Shown one piece after another: positions 52,141 through 63,760 of a stretch of DNA of 64,000 bases; position 1 is the first letter of the stretch; each line of letters begins with the position of its first letter. The translations under genes and the position numbers were made by a program. Where the stretch lies: contig CM037587.1 in assembly GCA_021018995.1 (NCBI GenBank), forward strand, positions 68,839,604-68,903,603. Direction: 5' to 3'. The notes under the pieces were generated by a model, which had not been told where the DNA came from, made no database searches, and worked only from the letters and a program-made list of their open reading frames with translations. This stretch comes from Chloranthus sessilifolius (lineage: Eukaryota > Streptophyta > Magnoliopsida > Chloranthales > Chloranthaceae).

Positions 52141-53990
52141 CACTCCCAAACCTAATCTTTTCTAGTCCCTTAGCAAAGCTTTAACTAATTAAATGCCACT
52201 TTCGTAGGGATAATAGGTACATTTAGCATATGTACCAAGCCTTTTAAACCCCTAGGTGATCCCTAGTGGAGGAGTGAAGTCACTTGAGGGTTTTCAGTGA
52301 AGATACCCACAAACTTCACCATTAGAACAGTTAAGTATAGTGCAGTAAATGACAACACATATTTCCATGTATAAAGCTTCATTCCACACCCATTCTTTAA
52401 CACTTAGAGGAAACTGCAGTAGTAATGCAGGCCATTTAAAACTCAAAAATTAGCATGTGTTTGCATCACCACCATTCATTTAACATTAGAAATTCAATGT
52501 GTAAAAATCAGTACCCAGTTTGCCTTAAATTCAAAAATCAGGTTGGATACAACCCCAAAGAGGTTTAAATTCAGATCCAATTCTTACCAGGGCTATCTCT
52601 CAACATTAACAATCTGAGGGTGTTCACATTCAAAATAGCTCAAGAGAAGTTACAGACCCCAAATGGGCCTGCAAGCATGTGCATAGGCAAAGCTTCTAAT
52701 TTTTTACATCCTCATGACTTTTCACCATAGATTGGACAACTCCTCATCTCCACATGACAGCTCATTTAACTTTGGATCTACAAGGTCTTTTTAAATGGGT
52801 TGTATTGTGGCTTATGGGTGAGGGATATAAAGAATCAAGGGATAAAAAGAAAATCAAAATTAAGAAATCAGCAAGGTAAGGAGTGATTCATGACTTCACA
52901 ACCTTCTTTCAGCAAAACTTCATCTTACTTGATATATTCCAGAATCAAAGTGGCCAGCTTCTCCTCTTCTTTTTAATTTTCAGATGATGTTCTTCTCTAG
53001 ACTTCTTTTTCTCGTTCCCTTTTTATTTTTATTCGATATTTTTATGATTTTTATGATAAACTGCCACACAAATACCATTGATACACTGTTGTTTATAAGT
53101 TGCTTTTCTTCACCTTCCACAAAATGTTGGACCACTCTCACTATCTTTAACTCCTCCTTTACCTTCTGAATTCTCAAAGTGAGGGTGAGGTTGAATCAAG
53201 TCATGAGGTTAAGGTGCAAGTATTCTGGTGTTTGTCAAAGAAAAGTAAGATTTTTAAGGCTCAACTAGTGTATGCAAAAGGGCAGCTTTTAAAATGTTAG
53301 ATTTTTAAGCTCAAATTGTCTAAATGAAGGCCCTGAATCATTTCCTTAGTGTCATGAGTGCTGTCAATTAGTTTTGATTTGGAGGTGCCAAACTTCTAGT
53401 GAAAAAGTCTTGACTCAATCAGTCCTTAGAGTATAAATAATGCCAAAAGCACTCTTCCAAAGAAAATGATGGGCCCAAATCTCACTAGGTATGGTCCTCA
53501 AATTAACCCATGGGGTGTATTTTCACCTGTTTCTCTCCTCTTAGGTTAACTGAGTACTAACTGAAAAATTTTCTGATGTTAGCTTCATGGTAGTGTCAAG
53601 ATTTTAACAGTTTCATTTTCGAAAAGTCTGCAAAAATATTTTAATTTTTTATAAGTTTCCTCTTTGCAGCAAGTTAGGTGAAAATTGACTTTGTTCATCC
53701 CAGTTGCACCACCATTACTACACTAAAATTAACTATTCTATTGGCAGACCTACCCTGCCACACCCCCAAACCATGAGGAGCAGTGTCCTAACTAGTTCAA
53801 AGGTGAGAAAGTACAGGGTAATAGTCAGGAACAAACAACAAAAAAATAAAATAATAAACAAACTCTGATAATGCACTCAAATCAATATACAGAAACAAAA
53901 TATTCTATTAACTTAGAAAAACATGTACAATTGTAATTACAATAACTAGAAAAGAAGTGCAAAGGCACGAAAAGCCTAATCAATAATCCA
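52141..53990 (-). other. 3' noncoding tail of B
   Basis: 1.85 kb is collinear with the tail of A, including CCCCTAGGTGATCCCTAGTG at about 52252 and CCACACCCCCAAACC near 53758. The polypurine tract is at 52141-52155. No coding motif was found. Confidence 0.8.
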
Positions 53991-56900
53991 GGTCTTAAGA
54001 AGAGGAAGAATCTGAATCTGAATCTGTAAATCAGTCCCAGCCCATCTTTTGTGCATGTTTCTTAAGTGCAGCTTTGTCCTCTTTCTTGCGGGCTTGCTTC
54101 TCAGTTGGACTTGTTTTCTACTTAGCTTTGCCCGCAGCTGGAGTTTTTTTCTTAGGCCACCTTGATTTCTTTGGTTGGGTTGGTGGTTTCTTCATGGTTA
54201 GAGCCTTTGGTGCCCTCACCCTCATCTTTCTAGTTTTTGGTTCAGGAGGGATCACGAGTGATTTTCCTTTATCTGGCTCTGTGGGGGCTACGGGGAACTT
54301 TCCTTTATCTTTGGGCTCAGGCTGGCCAGGGGGTTGTGCCTCCTCAGACTGGGCAATTGGCTCTTTGCCAATTTTAATAAAGGCTGCTGTGTAAGAAATC
54401 CTCTTAACAATGACTTTCTTCTGTTAAGGATAAGTTTGCTCAGTTGGAGGAGCAGTAAGGGTCTTGGTGGGTGGAGGCTGCTCTGTAGGAGGTGATGAAG
54501 GAGGGGCAGCAGGGGCCTTCCTTTTATTTGGCTTGGCATGTGGTTATGCCTCCTCAGACTGGGCAGCTGAAGTTTGGGTAGCTGGAGGCTGAGGTTTTGG
54601 CATGCGGATAGAGAGTGGGGTGGGCTGCTAAGCCGGCAAATTGATTTTGGCTTTGAGGAGGTCAGTTTCATGGATTTCTTTTTGGAGTCTGAAGATCTCC
54701 TAGGCATTGTTGAGCCTCTTTTCGAACAAGCTTGCTTTCATTCTATCTGCAGTAGTATTGGCTTTCTCCAGCTCCAGATTCAGTTGATAATAAGCAACTA
54801 TAGATTTGGCCTTCTCATAGGCCTCCAAGATGTTGGTCCACCCCAGGGAGATTCCCAGTAGTTGCTTTCTGTGGGCTTTCTCAAGTTTGGCAATCTGCTG
54901 CAGTAGGGGGGTCTCAATGGACTGCCTAAGTTGGGCCATGCCCCTCAGGACATCCCTCCTAAGGTAGGGATTGTCCCTCATGGCATGGAGGATGGTGAGG
55001 TAGGGAGGAATGTAAAAAAAATGTTTGGGTGTGATAGGCAGAGAGGAAGTGGAAGGAGAAAACTGTGATTGGTCCTGGGTGGGGAAAGTGGGGTTAACAG
55101 TGGGTAAGTCTAGTTGTTGGGTGAGGGTAATAGGTTCTGGGTCTGTTTGTGTCTGTTTGTCAGTGAATGTTGGAGGGGGTAGGAAAAGAGGTGGGATAGA
55201 AGGCATGAGGGGGAAAGAAAATGAGGTAGGCTCACTAGGAGTAGGGTGATGGGGGAGGAAAAATGGGAATGGTGAAAGGTATGAAAGAGAATGCTGGGGT
55301 TGTGGGGACAGGGTTGGGAGGGAAAGGACCAGGGGGGTTGGAGTGGATTATTGAGGGATGGGTGGGTTGGTCAATGTGTGTAGGGTGGATTTGATGGATG
55401 TGAGTTCAGTCTGCATCTGGTCCTGGGTGTGTGTAGTGGTGGATAGTTGGCATTGGATGTCTTGGATGAGGGAGAGTGTTGGAAGTTTGAGTTTGTGTTT
55501 GTGTAGAAGATGGCACAGGTTGAAAAGGTGAGGAAGGTGCATGATGGAAAGTGGAAGGAAGGGGAGATTGGGGTTCTGGTGAGTGATGTTGTGATGTAAT
55601 TGGGGAGTCTAGGAGTTTGGTGTAGTGGGTGGGCATTGTGTCAAGGAAACTAGCCATAAAGGCTTGAAATCTTATGGTTGTGCTAAGGTTTAAGTCTATG
55701 TCTGGGAATGGGGATGTGATAGGCATGGCAGGGGTGGTGTCTTCTTCAATGTGAGGTGTGTCAGTGGGGATAAAAGGGATTGTGGGTAGTGTCTGGGAGA
55801 TGGTGGGGGTTGTCTCAGTGGTTTTCCTTTTATTGTAGGAAATGAGTGGAGGGCTGTCAGATTTATGTGAAGATGATGGGAGTATTGGGGCTGTGTATTG
55901 AGGTAGGGTAGGAGATGGTGAGGGGCTGACATGGGGGGTGGTGTCATCCCAGGTACCAATCACAGGTGAAAGGGGTGTAGGGGAGGGAGGGAGAGATGTT
56001 GATGGTTGAATGGGAGAGGATGTTGTCAGGATTGGGGATCCTTGAGTAAAAGGTGGGGGGGAAGTGGGGCTGCTGCAACAGTGGTGGTAACAGGCTTTGG
56101 AATCTCCTCTGTAGTGACAGGGGTGGGCCTTGTAACAGCTGCCTCTTCTGACTGCTTGGGAAGGGCCTGAGTCTCAGCCTTCTTCTTCTTCTGTGCTTCC
56201 ATCAAGCTTTTGCTTATTCCCCATTGCCTTTTGGTAAAAGTTGTAGGAGTAAAGGTGGTAGTCTCCTCAGATTTTGCTATCTTGTACCCCCCCTTTATTA
56301 GCAGCTTGGTGATGACTCTGGCATAGGGGAGTGTGTGTGGCTTCTTATTCTGCCCCAATTTCTCCACCAGATCCTTCATTAATTCGAACATTAACCAGGC
56401 GGCATGGAAACCATGGCCCAGAGAGAACGAGTAGACAACATCAGCAATAGGAGCTCTCCTCTCCTGCTGATGGCCTAAACAGTAAATATTCTTTCTCAAG
56501 ACCTGGTCAATGAATAGGAGTCCAGGCTCCAACTCTCTTCTTCTGATAGAATCCCCTGAGGCCTTAATCCTCTAGTCAAAGACCTTGCAATTGTATCAAT
56601 TGAGGCACTCAGGGGGGGCCATATCTACAGCTAAGGTCAAATGTAGCTGGGATACCCAAAACCTCAGCAATCACCTTAAGGCTAACTAGCATTTCGAAAT
56701 CATCAATCAACACCAAGAGTCCTGCCTGTCCAGCTTGGTCCTTGGTGACCCTGATGTGCTGGTAAAAGAGTTACACTAGCCTAGGGTAGGCTAGTGCTTG
56801 TATTCCTCTCATCAATGGTGTCAGGCCGGCCTTGCTCATAAATTGAACGGTAGGGGCAGAAAGAGGCTCCTTCTCAAAGAAGGGCAGGTCGAAAGCTGTC

Positions 56901-57099
56901 TCAGGCTCCAAGGGGATTGAAGCCATGAGCTCGGAGGGTATAGGAAACTCAGGGGTTGGCTCCTCCATCTCCTCAACCACTTCCTACCCTTTTTTCTATG
57001 CCTTTGAAGTCTTGACCTTTTTAGGAGTGGTCTAAATAGGGGCCTTATCCCCCTTTTTTTTGGTGCACTCTTGGGGGCCATTCCAAACTCTACTTTCAA
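53991..57099 (-). pseudogene. Extra ORF (Athila ORF2) of element B
   Basis: This is a homologue of the extra ORF of A. The N-terminal part is decayed (MAPKSAPKKRG near 57080), then FPIPSELMASIPLEPETAFD (56940). The conserved domain is at 56532-56026 (LLFIDQVLRKNIYCLGHQQE, PIADVVYSFSLGHGFHAAWL, LPYARVITKLLIKGGYKI). A long Pro/Ser/Thr-rich region follows, then a helical segment at 55206-54700 (MRDNPYLRRDVLRGMAQLRQ, AYEKAKSIVAYYQLNLELEK). A basic K/P-rich tail near 54100-54300 and an acidic SDSDS end near 54020 complete it. Stops and frameshifts break it in several places. The order NLS-like, conserved domain, Pro-rich, coiled coil, basic, acidic is the same as in A. Confidence 0.75.
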
Positions 57100-58130
57100 A
57101 GATAAAAATGGGGGCCTAAGATTTGAGTGCTTACCCTAAAATTGTAGGGTTTGGTTTGATCTGATGCACAGCGCACCGCGAGATCTCTGAGTAGAGGGCA
57201 ACTGATGGGGATGATGTTAGGAACTAATCTGTAGATTCCTTATGTGAATGATGGGTTGTAGGATGGACGCTAGAGGAGAGAGGGAGAAGAGCGTCGAAAG
57301 CTAGGGTTTCGCTGGATGAAGAAGGAAGCGAGAGTACTAGAAAGGGAGACAAGCGTGGAGTTAAAATACTTGTCGCTAAGCTTGGTGCGCTGTGGAAATA
57401 TATGGTCGCGGGATTGGAAATGAAACCTAGCGAAGGTGCTATTCAACTTGGATTGCACGACAATCTCCCAGGTTCACCTTGGAGCGCAGGACAGCATGTG
57501 AAGAATTCCATGTGAATTGCGCGAGAGGCTCTCAGGCCTCCTTTTGGATTGCGCGAAAGGCTCTGAGGTTCACTTTGAATCTCGCGATAGCTAATGAAGT
57601 ATTCCTTTTGAATTACACAAGAGTCTCTCAGGCTTCCTGCTGAACCTCGCGACATCTAGTGAAATGTTCTTTGGATAGCGCGAGAGGTTCCCAGGTTTAC
57701 CTTAATCTCGCAATAGCTATTGAATGGTTCTATGTGAACTGCGCGAGAGTCTCTCAGACCTCCTTTTGAACCCAGTGACAGCAAAGTAGTAAACAGAGAG
57801 CATGTGCCCTCTGTTCTGCCATTTCCATTTGTGCTATGGCTGGATCCTAGGCATGACTCTCACCACCTGGGGTACCCCCAGACACATTAAGATTAAACAT
57901 TAAAGTATAGACAGTAAAAATCACCATCCAACATTATGCATTCAAGCAAAAACCATCAATTCAAGAGCAGTAATCATCAAACCAAGCATAAAGAAATCAG
58001 ACCAGACAGGTCCAGATTCAAGTGGGGCCACTAAAATTTCCTAGAGAATTTGAATAAAAGAAAGCAAGACAAATCTAACAAAACCAAAGTACATATGATA
58101 CAATATTGACACACCTGTAGATCAGTTTAA
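57100..58130 (-). other. Noncoding spacer between pol and the extra ORF of B
   Basis: About 1 kb between the integrase end and the extra ORF. Apart from the 32-bp array (57440-57790), no motif or reliable frame is visible. The equivalent spacer of A (45906-46912) has the TCGATAGGT array in the same place. Confidence 0.7.
57440..57790. repeat. 32-bp alternating GCGCGAGAG / CTCGCGATAG tandem array in B
   Basis: Nine or more units are spaced 30-33 bp apart (motif positions 57519, 57551, 57582, 57614, 57647, 57678, 57708, 57741, 57773). Two unit types alternate for most of the array: GCGCGAGAGKCTCTCAGGC and CTCGCGAYAGCTANTGAA. The effective period is therefore about 64 bp. The array lies 350-700 bp upstream of the extra ORF in element sense and uses the same TCGCGA/GCGCGAG core as the LTR of B. 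Confidence 0.85.
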
Positions 58131-58139
58131 TGAAGGATC

Positions 58140-59395
58140 CCCTTGAAAGTGAATGGTGTCCATGGGTTAAGCAGATTTTTTGAAACAAGGCTTAAGCCTT
58201 TGACCATTCACCTTCAAGGTTTTCCCAGACTTGGGATCCTTGATTTCCACAACACCAGATGGGTAAACACTCATAACAATGTAGGGACCTTCCCATCTGG
58301 ATTTCAGTTTGTCAGGAAAAATTTAAGTTTGGAGTTAAACAACCATACCTTGTCACCAGCTATGAAGCTCTTTCTCAACAAACCCTTGTCAAAGAAAGCC
58401 TTGGACCTTTCCTTGTAGATCCGGGCATTGACATATGCATCCATCCTCAGCTCATCCAGTTCTGACAGCTGCAGCAATGTGTGATGACCAGCATAAGTTA
58501 GGTCTAGATTTAAATGTTTGATGGCTTAATAGGCCCTGTGTTCTAACTCTATTGGGAGATCACAAGCCTTGCCATAAACCAGTCTGAATGGGGACATCCC
58601 AATGGGAGTCTTATAGGCAGTCCTATAAGCCCACAGTACATCATTAAGCTTTTCAGCCCAGTCCTTCCTGTCAGTCCTCACAGTCTTCTCAAGGATGTGC
58701 TTGATCTCCCTATTAGAAATTTCAACTTGCCCATTCGTTTGTGGGTGGTAGGGAGTAGCAATCCTATGGGTGACAGCATATTTCTTGAGCAAGCTCTCAA
58801 AATTTCTATTGTAAAAATGGCTACCCCCATCACTGATAATGGCTCTAGGGGTTCCAAATCTTGAGAAGATATTCTACTTTATAAACTTGAGGACAACCTG
58901 ATTATCATTAGTTCTTGTGGCAATAACTTCTACCCATTTGGAAACATAATCCACTGCCACTAAGATCAAATGATAACCATTTGAAGGAGGAAAGGGGCCC
59001 ATGAAGTCAATACCGCAGACATCAAACAGTTCCACAACAAGGATGGGCTGCAAAGGCATTGAGTTTCTTTTGGACAACCCTCCTAATTTTGGACATCTTT
59101 CACAGGTCCTGCAGTGTGTATTGGCATCTCTGAATAAAGAAGGCCAATAGAACCCACACTGTAAGATTTTGTTAGTTGTTTTTCTTCCACTAAAGTAGCC
59201 TCCACAGGCATTTTCATGGCACATGGCCAGAATACTAGGAACATTACTTTCTGGAATACATTTTCAAATGATTTGGTCAGCACAATACTTGTATAAGCAA
59301 GGTTCCTCCCAGAAAAAGAATTTGACCTGTGAGAAAAACAGGTCTTTGTCCATTTTGGTCCAATGGGCATGAATCTTGCCTATAACTAGATAATT
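58140..59395 (-). pseudogene. Integrase of B
   Basis: The minus-strand order is: zinc-binding N-terminus (MCHENACGGYFSGRKTTNKI at 59224, then HCRTCERC). The core has [19 protein letters not shown] and [14 protein letters not shown], so the D, D and E catalytic residues are all visible. Next comes [20 protein letters not shown] (58640), and the C-terminal [17 protein letters not shown] module lies near 58300. A TAG follows KFIK at about 58873 and another stop lies near 58525, so it cannot be read through. It would catalyse cDNA insertion. Confidence 0.9.
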
Positions 59396-59868
59396 TACAA
59401 TGTGGAATACCAAGGAACCAAGGATTGGATGGCAAACAGTTGCTCATCCAAGAAAACATCAGTTTTAGGATCATGAATATATTTATCCAACACAATTCTG
59501 GACAAGTGGTCAGCCACCACATTTTCTACACCCTTTTTGTCCTTGATTTCAATGTTAAACTCTTGCAACAAGAGTATCCATCTAATCAGCCTGGGCTTAG
59601 CATCCTTCTTGGACAATAGGTACTTCAATGCTGAGTGGTCTATGAAGATTATAGTTTTAGACTCAAGTAGGTAAGGTCTAAATATGTCAACAGCAATAAC
59701 CACTGCCAGAAGCTCCTTCTCAGTTGTTGTGTAATTCAGCTAAGCCTCAGTAAGTAATTTGATGAGATAGGCAATGACCACTGGTATCTTTTCTCTAACC
59801 CAAATAGCACCTATTGCCAAGTCGGATGCATCACACATCAACTCAAAGGGTAGTGCATAGTCAGGTGT
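59396..59868 (-). pseudogene. RNase H of B
   Basis: RNase H1-type domain: ELMCDASDLAIGAIWV (about 59830), NYTTTEKELLAVV (about 59720), IIFIDHSALKYLLSKKDAKP, and VENVVADHLSR (about 59515). Acidic residues DAS, E, D and ADH are present. A TAA lies after APVL at about 59868 and a TAG after LLTEA near 59742, both at positions where Gln fits. There is only one RNase H, in contrast to the Tat-type element F. Confidence 0.85.
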
Positions 59869-60986
59869 TTAGAGTACAGGGGCAGAGGTGAGGCAAATCT
59901 TCAAAGTTTCAAAAGCCTCAAGACATTCAGCAGAAAAGTCAAAGGGCACATCCTGGCAGAGCAGGTGGCATAATGGTTTAGCAATTTTGCTGAAGTCTTT
60001 AATGAACCTCCTGTAGAATCCAGCATGTCCAAGGAAAGATCTGATTTGTTTGACTGTTCTTGGAGGGGACAAATTTGTAATGAGGTCAACTTTAGCCTTA
60101 TCTACCTCAATCCCATCTTTAGAGACTACATGGCCCAACACAATACCTTGTGTTACCATGAAGTAGCACTTTTCCCAACTTAAGACCAAATTGGTCTCCT
60201 CACATCTTTGCAAGATCAGGTGGAGGTGTTGCAGACATTGGACAAAACTATCCCCATATACAGAAAAATCATCCATAAAAATTTCTAAGAATTTGTCAAT
60301 CATATAAGAGAATATGGCATACATACACCTCTGAAAGGTGGCTGGGGCATTACACAGCCCAAAAGGCATCCTTCGGTAAGAAAGGTGACAAAAGGGCAAG
60401 TAAAAGTAGTTTTCTCTTGGTCATGAGGGTGCACAGGGATCTGGTTGTACCCTGAGTACCCATCAAGAAAACAGTAAAAAGCTTTTCCAGCCAACTTATC
60501 CATAATTTGATCAATGAAGGGGAGAGGGAAGTGGACTTTTCTGGTCTTGGAGTTGAGCTTCCTATAGTCTATGCAAACCCTCCAGCCAGTGGTCTCCCTG
60601 GCTGGTCTCAGCTCTCCAGACACAGTTGTGATGGCTGTTATGCCAGGTTTCTTGGGCACCACTTGGATAGGTGCCACCCATTCAGAATCAGAAATGGGGT
60701 AAATTACCCCAGCATCTAGCAATTTAATGATTTCTTTGAGGGCCACTTCCTGCATGTGAGGATTCAATTTCCTCTGCATTTCCCTGGAGGGTGTTGAGCC
60801 CTCCTCTAGATGGATCCTGTGCATACAGAATGATGCATCTATCCCTCCTACATCTGCAATGGTCCAGCCAATTGCCTTTTTGTGCTTCCTCAAGACTGTT
60901 AATAATTCTTCCTCTTGCTCATTGGTAAGAGAGGAGGAGATAATTACAGGAAGTTTTTCATCTTTCTCAAGGAAAGCATATTTCAA
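59869..60986 (-). pseudogene. Reverse transcriptase of B
   Basis: Frame 60986-60300 carries the RT N-terminus: MQEVALKEIIKLLDAGVIYP, SEWVAPIQVVPKKPG, RVCIDYRKLNSKTRK, FPLPFIDQIMDKLAG and FYCFLDGYSGYNQIPVHPHD (catalytic Asp in FLDG). Frame 60399-59869 continues with RRMPFGLCNAPATFQRCM, the catalytic FMDDFSVYG, GIVLGHVVSKDGIEVDKAKV and RSFLGHAGFYRRFIKDFS. A single frameshift at about 60375-60400 separates the halves. All catalytic Asp residues are kept. F-M-D-D with the S-V-Y-G context is typical of the Athila group. Confidence 0.92.
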
Positions 60987-61085
60987 TGTTTCTGAAAGCT
61001 TCTTGAGATCCAGATCAGGGGCTTGTTGGATGGATAGTAGGATTGGTGCTTTATTGGTTTAAGGAAGGGGCAACAATGTAGGTTT

Positions 61086-61900
61086 TCAAATGGAATGCTG
61101 CACTAAGCCCACAGAAGACTTTAATGTGGACATGTCTTCTGGCATAACAGCTGGGCTTCCTTCCTCTACCATGTCCCAAACTTCAGTTAAACTTGTGACA
61201 ATGTTGCCCCACTCCAGCAGAGTGGGCAATTCTTCTTCAACAACTTCTTCTAGTACATCCACTGCAAAGCTTTCCTCATTGTCCAACTGAGGGTACTTTG
61301 CACTGTTGTATACATTAAGCTCAACCTTCATATGTCTAAAAGTTACATCCATGATCCCTGACCTGCATTGAATTCATGCATTGGCTGTGGCGAAGAATGG
61401 CCTGCCCAAAATAACAGGTATAGGGGATGTACTCTTGTTGCAGCCCATGTCCAAAACAAGGAAGTCTGCAGGGTAAAAGAGCTTGTCCACCTCCACTAAG
61501 ACATCCTCTACCACTCCATAGGTCTCCTTTCAGACCTGCCAGCCATTAACAGCACAATGTGGGTGGGTTTTAACTCCCCCAAACCTAGCTGCTGATACAC
61601 ACTATATGGCAGCAGGTTAACACTGGCTCCAAGGTCTAGAAGGGCCCTTCCAATTGTGTGGTCTCCAATTATGCAGGGAATAGTGGGTATCCCTGAGTCT
61701 TACAATTTCTTTGGCATTGTCATGTTTAATATAAAATTAACTGTATCAGTTGCAAAGACCTTTTCGGACAAATGGCCTCTAGCTTTTCTTTTCTGGGTAC
61801 AAAGGTCTTCCAGAAATTTGGCATAGGCTGGGACCTGTCGAATTACATCAAGCACGGGCAAATTGATTTTTACCTGCTTAAAGGTCATCATCATTTCCTC
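61086..61900 (-). pseudogene. Protease region of B
   Basis: Frame 61894-61700 has VKINLPVLDVIRQVPAYAKF. Then, through frame breaks, come the protease strand with a D-L-G-A-S loop near 61620 and a GVIEDV-like block near 61510. The end is MDVTFRHMKVELNVYNSAKY at 61352, followed by an acidic linker (VLEEVVEEELPTLLE) to RT. It corresponds to A at 46913-47989. It is frameshifted at about 61520-61530 and stopped at about 61710. Confidence 0.8.
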
Positions 61901-63760
61901 TATCTATGCATTCCCCTTATCAAAAGGGACAGGGCCACTCAAAGCTTAAGGAAATGGCAACTGAGGTACTACTGGTTCCTCAGCTGCAAGCCTATTACTA
62001 AACTTTTATTTTTTTCTTTTTTTATCTTTTATTTCCTGCTGAGGCTCAACTATAGCCTCTTTATTTTTCCCTTGTTACAGGGTAGCAAGCAACTCTTGGC
62101 TCTGTGCCCTAACAAAGTCTCTTTCACTTTCATTCGAAAGGTTTTTGAAATGACCTCCCCTTGTTCCTTTCCCACCTGGTTGTCTACCAGCCTGCCAGAC
62201 CTTAGGGTTGTGATGGCATTAGCTCCCTCAAAACTTGAGGAACCTTCTCCAATCGAATATTGGCCCTTAGGGTTGGTCACTAGCTGGCTTGGCAACCTGC
62301 CCTCTTCACTTTTGGCTAAGGCATTGGATATTTGGCCTAGCTGCTCCTCAATTTTCTTTATGCTTTGACTCCAAGGCTTTGCAATGAGGTCAAAACTTGG
62401 TCTTCGAAAGAAGCATTTCGAGGTTGAGGTGGGGGAACTACCAACTGATTTTACTGCTTGGGCAGTTGCTGATGCTGGAAATTTGACCTTTGGGCATATC
62501 CCTGGTTAAATTGCTGCTGTGGCCTTTGAGGTAAGGCCAATATCTATTGTGGCTGCATACAATTATCTTGTCTCCACCTCAAATTTGGGTAGTCTCTCCA
62601 TTGGTAACCAGCATTTTGGTGTTGGTATCCAAATGGCTATTTGTTGTAGCCACCAGATTGTTGCTTGCCAAATGATTGGGCAGCAGCAGCTTGTTCCATC
62701 ACATACTCAGGATATTGCCCTACAGATGGGCACTCTTCCATTGTGTGTTATGGAGATTGGCATAGCTGACATGCCTCCATCACTTGTGCAGCCAATCTGG
62801 GCTGCACCACAGTTAATAGTTTATCAAACTTATCAGAAAGATTGGCCATCTGCATTCTCAGGTCATTGTTTTTACTAACTTCATACATCTTTCCTTTGGA
62901 CGTTTTAGCAAGCCCTAACTTAGGAGAAGGCTCTTGAACAGTCCTTGTCAAGGACATCTTCTGGAAAGCATTTTCACTGATGACCTCGAACCAGTCCCAT
63001 GCCTCATCAGCTATTTTATGCATGTAAGTTCCACCATAAGAGGCATCTACCATGTCTCTACCTTTCTCATCAATCCCATTATGGAAACTCTGGACAAGCT
63101 GCCAGTCAGGGATCTTGTGGTGGGGACATTGTTTGAGCATCTCCTTAAATCTGTCCCAAGCTTGATTTAAATTCTCAGTTGGGGATTGGGAAAAGGCAAG
63201 TATTGCTTTCCTCAACTGGCTGGTTTTTGTCTCTGGGAAAAATTTGGTCAGAAATCTTGTCTAGAGGTATTTCTAAGAAGTGACGCTGTTGTTTGGGAGA
63301 GTAGCTAACCAGGTGCTGGCCCTGTCCTTTAGGGAGAAATGAAAGAGCCTTAATCTAATGGCTTCTTATCCCAAACCAGGAATGGAGAATGTTGTGCACA
63401 GGGCCAAGAATTGGTCAATGTGTTTATAGGGGTCTTCCTTGCTGAGCCCATGGAAAAAGGGAAGCATTTGGATGATGGAGGTTTTAATCTCATAGTTTCC
63501 ATGAACATCTGGGAATTGAATGCTGAATGGGGAATTATAATCATCAGGAGCATTCAATTCCTTCAATGTTCTGGGTTGCTCTTCACCCATGACTGTTGTC
63601 TCAATTTCAGTAGGGGACTCAACTGTGGTGTGTCTGGGCCTCTTGGTCTTCTGCCCCTTTCTATCTCAGGGTTAGGAGGATCTAATGTGGGACTAAGGGA
63701 TCTCCTTCCTAACATGCACACACACCAACAGCAGGGAAGACTATTTGCACACACATTGCA
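61901..63760 (-). pseudogene. gag of B
   Basis: N-terminal MGEEQPRTLKELNAPDDYNS (63590) is preceded by an in-frame RRSLSPTLDPPNPEIERG region. Capsid: IIQMLPFFHGLSKEDPYKHI, a TAA near 63368, FHFSLKDRASTWLATL, QLRKAILAFSQSPTENLNQA, LVQSFHNGIDEKGRDMVDAS and YMHKIADEAWDWFEVI. Zinc knuckle CQLCQSP*HTMEEC near 62750: the C-x2-C-x4-H-x4-C residues are kept but a stop lies inside. A Gln-rich tail with YQWRDYPNLRWRQD comes after, then ITTLRSGRLVDNQVG (62200). Stops are scattered. Confidence 0.88.
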
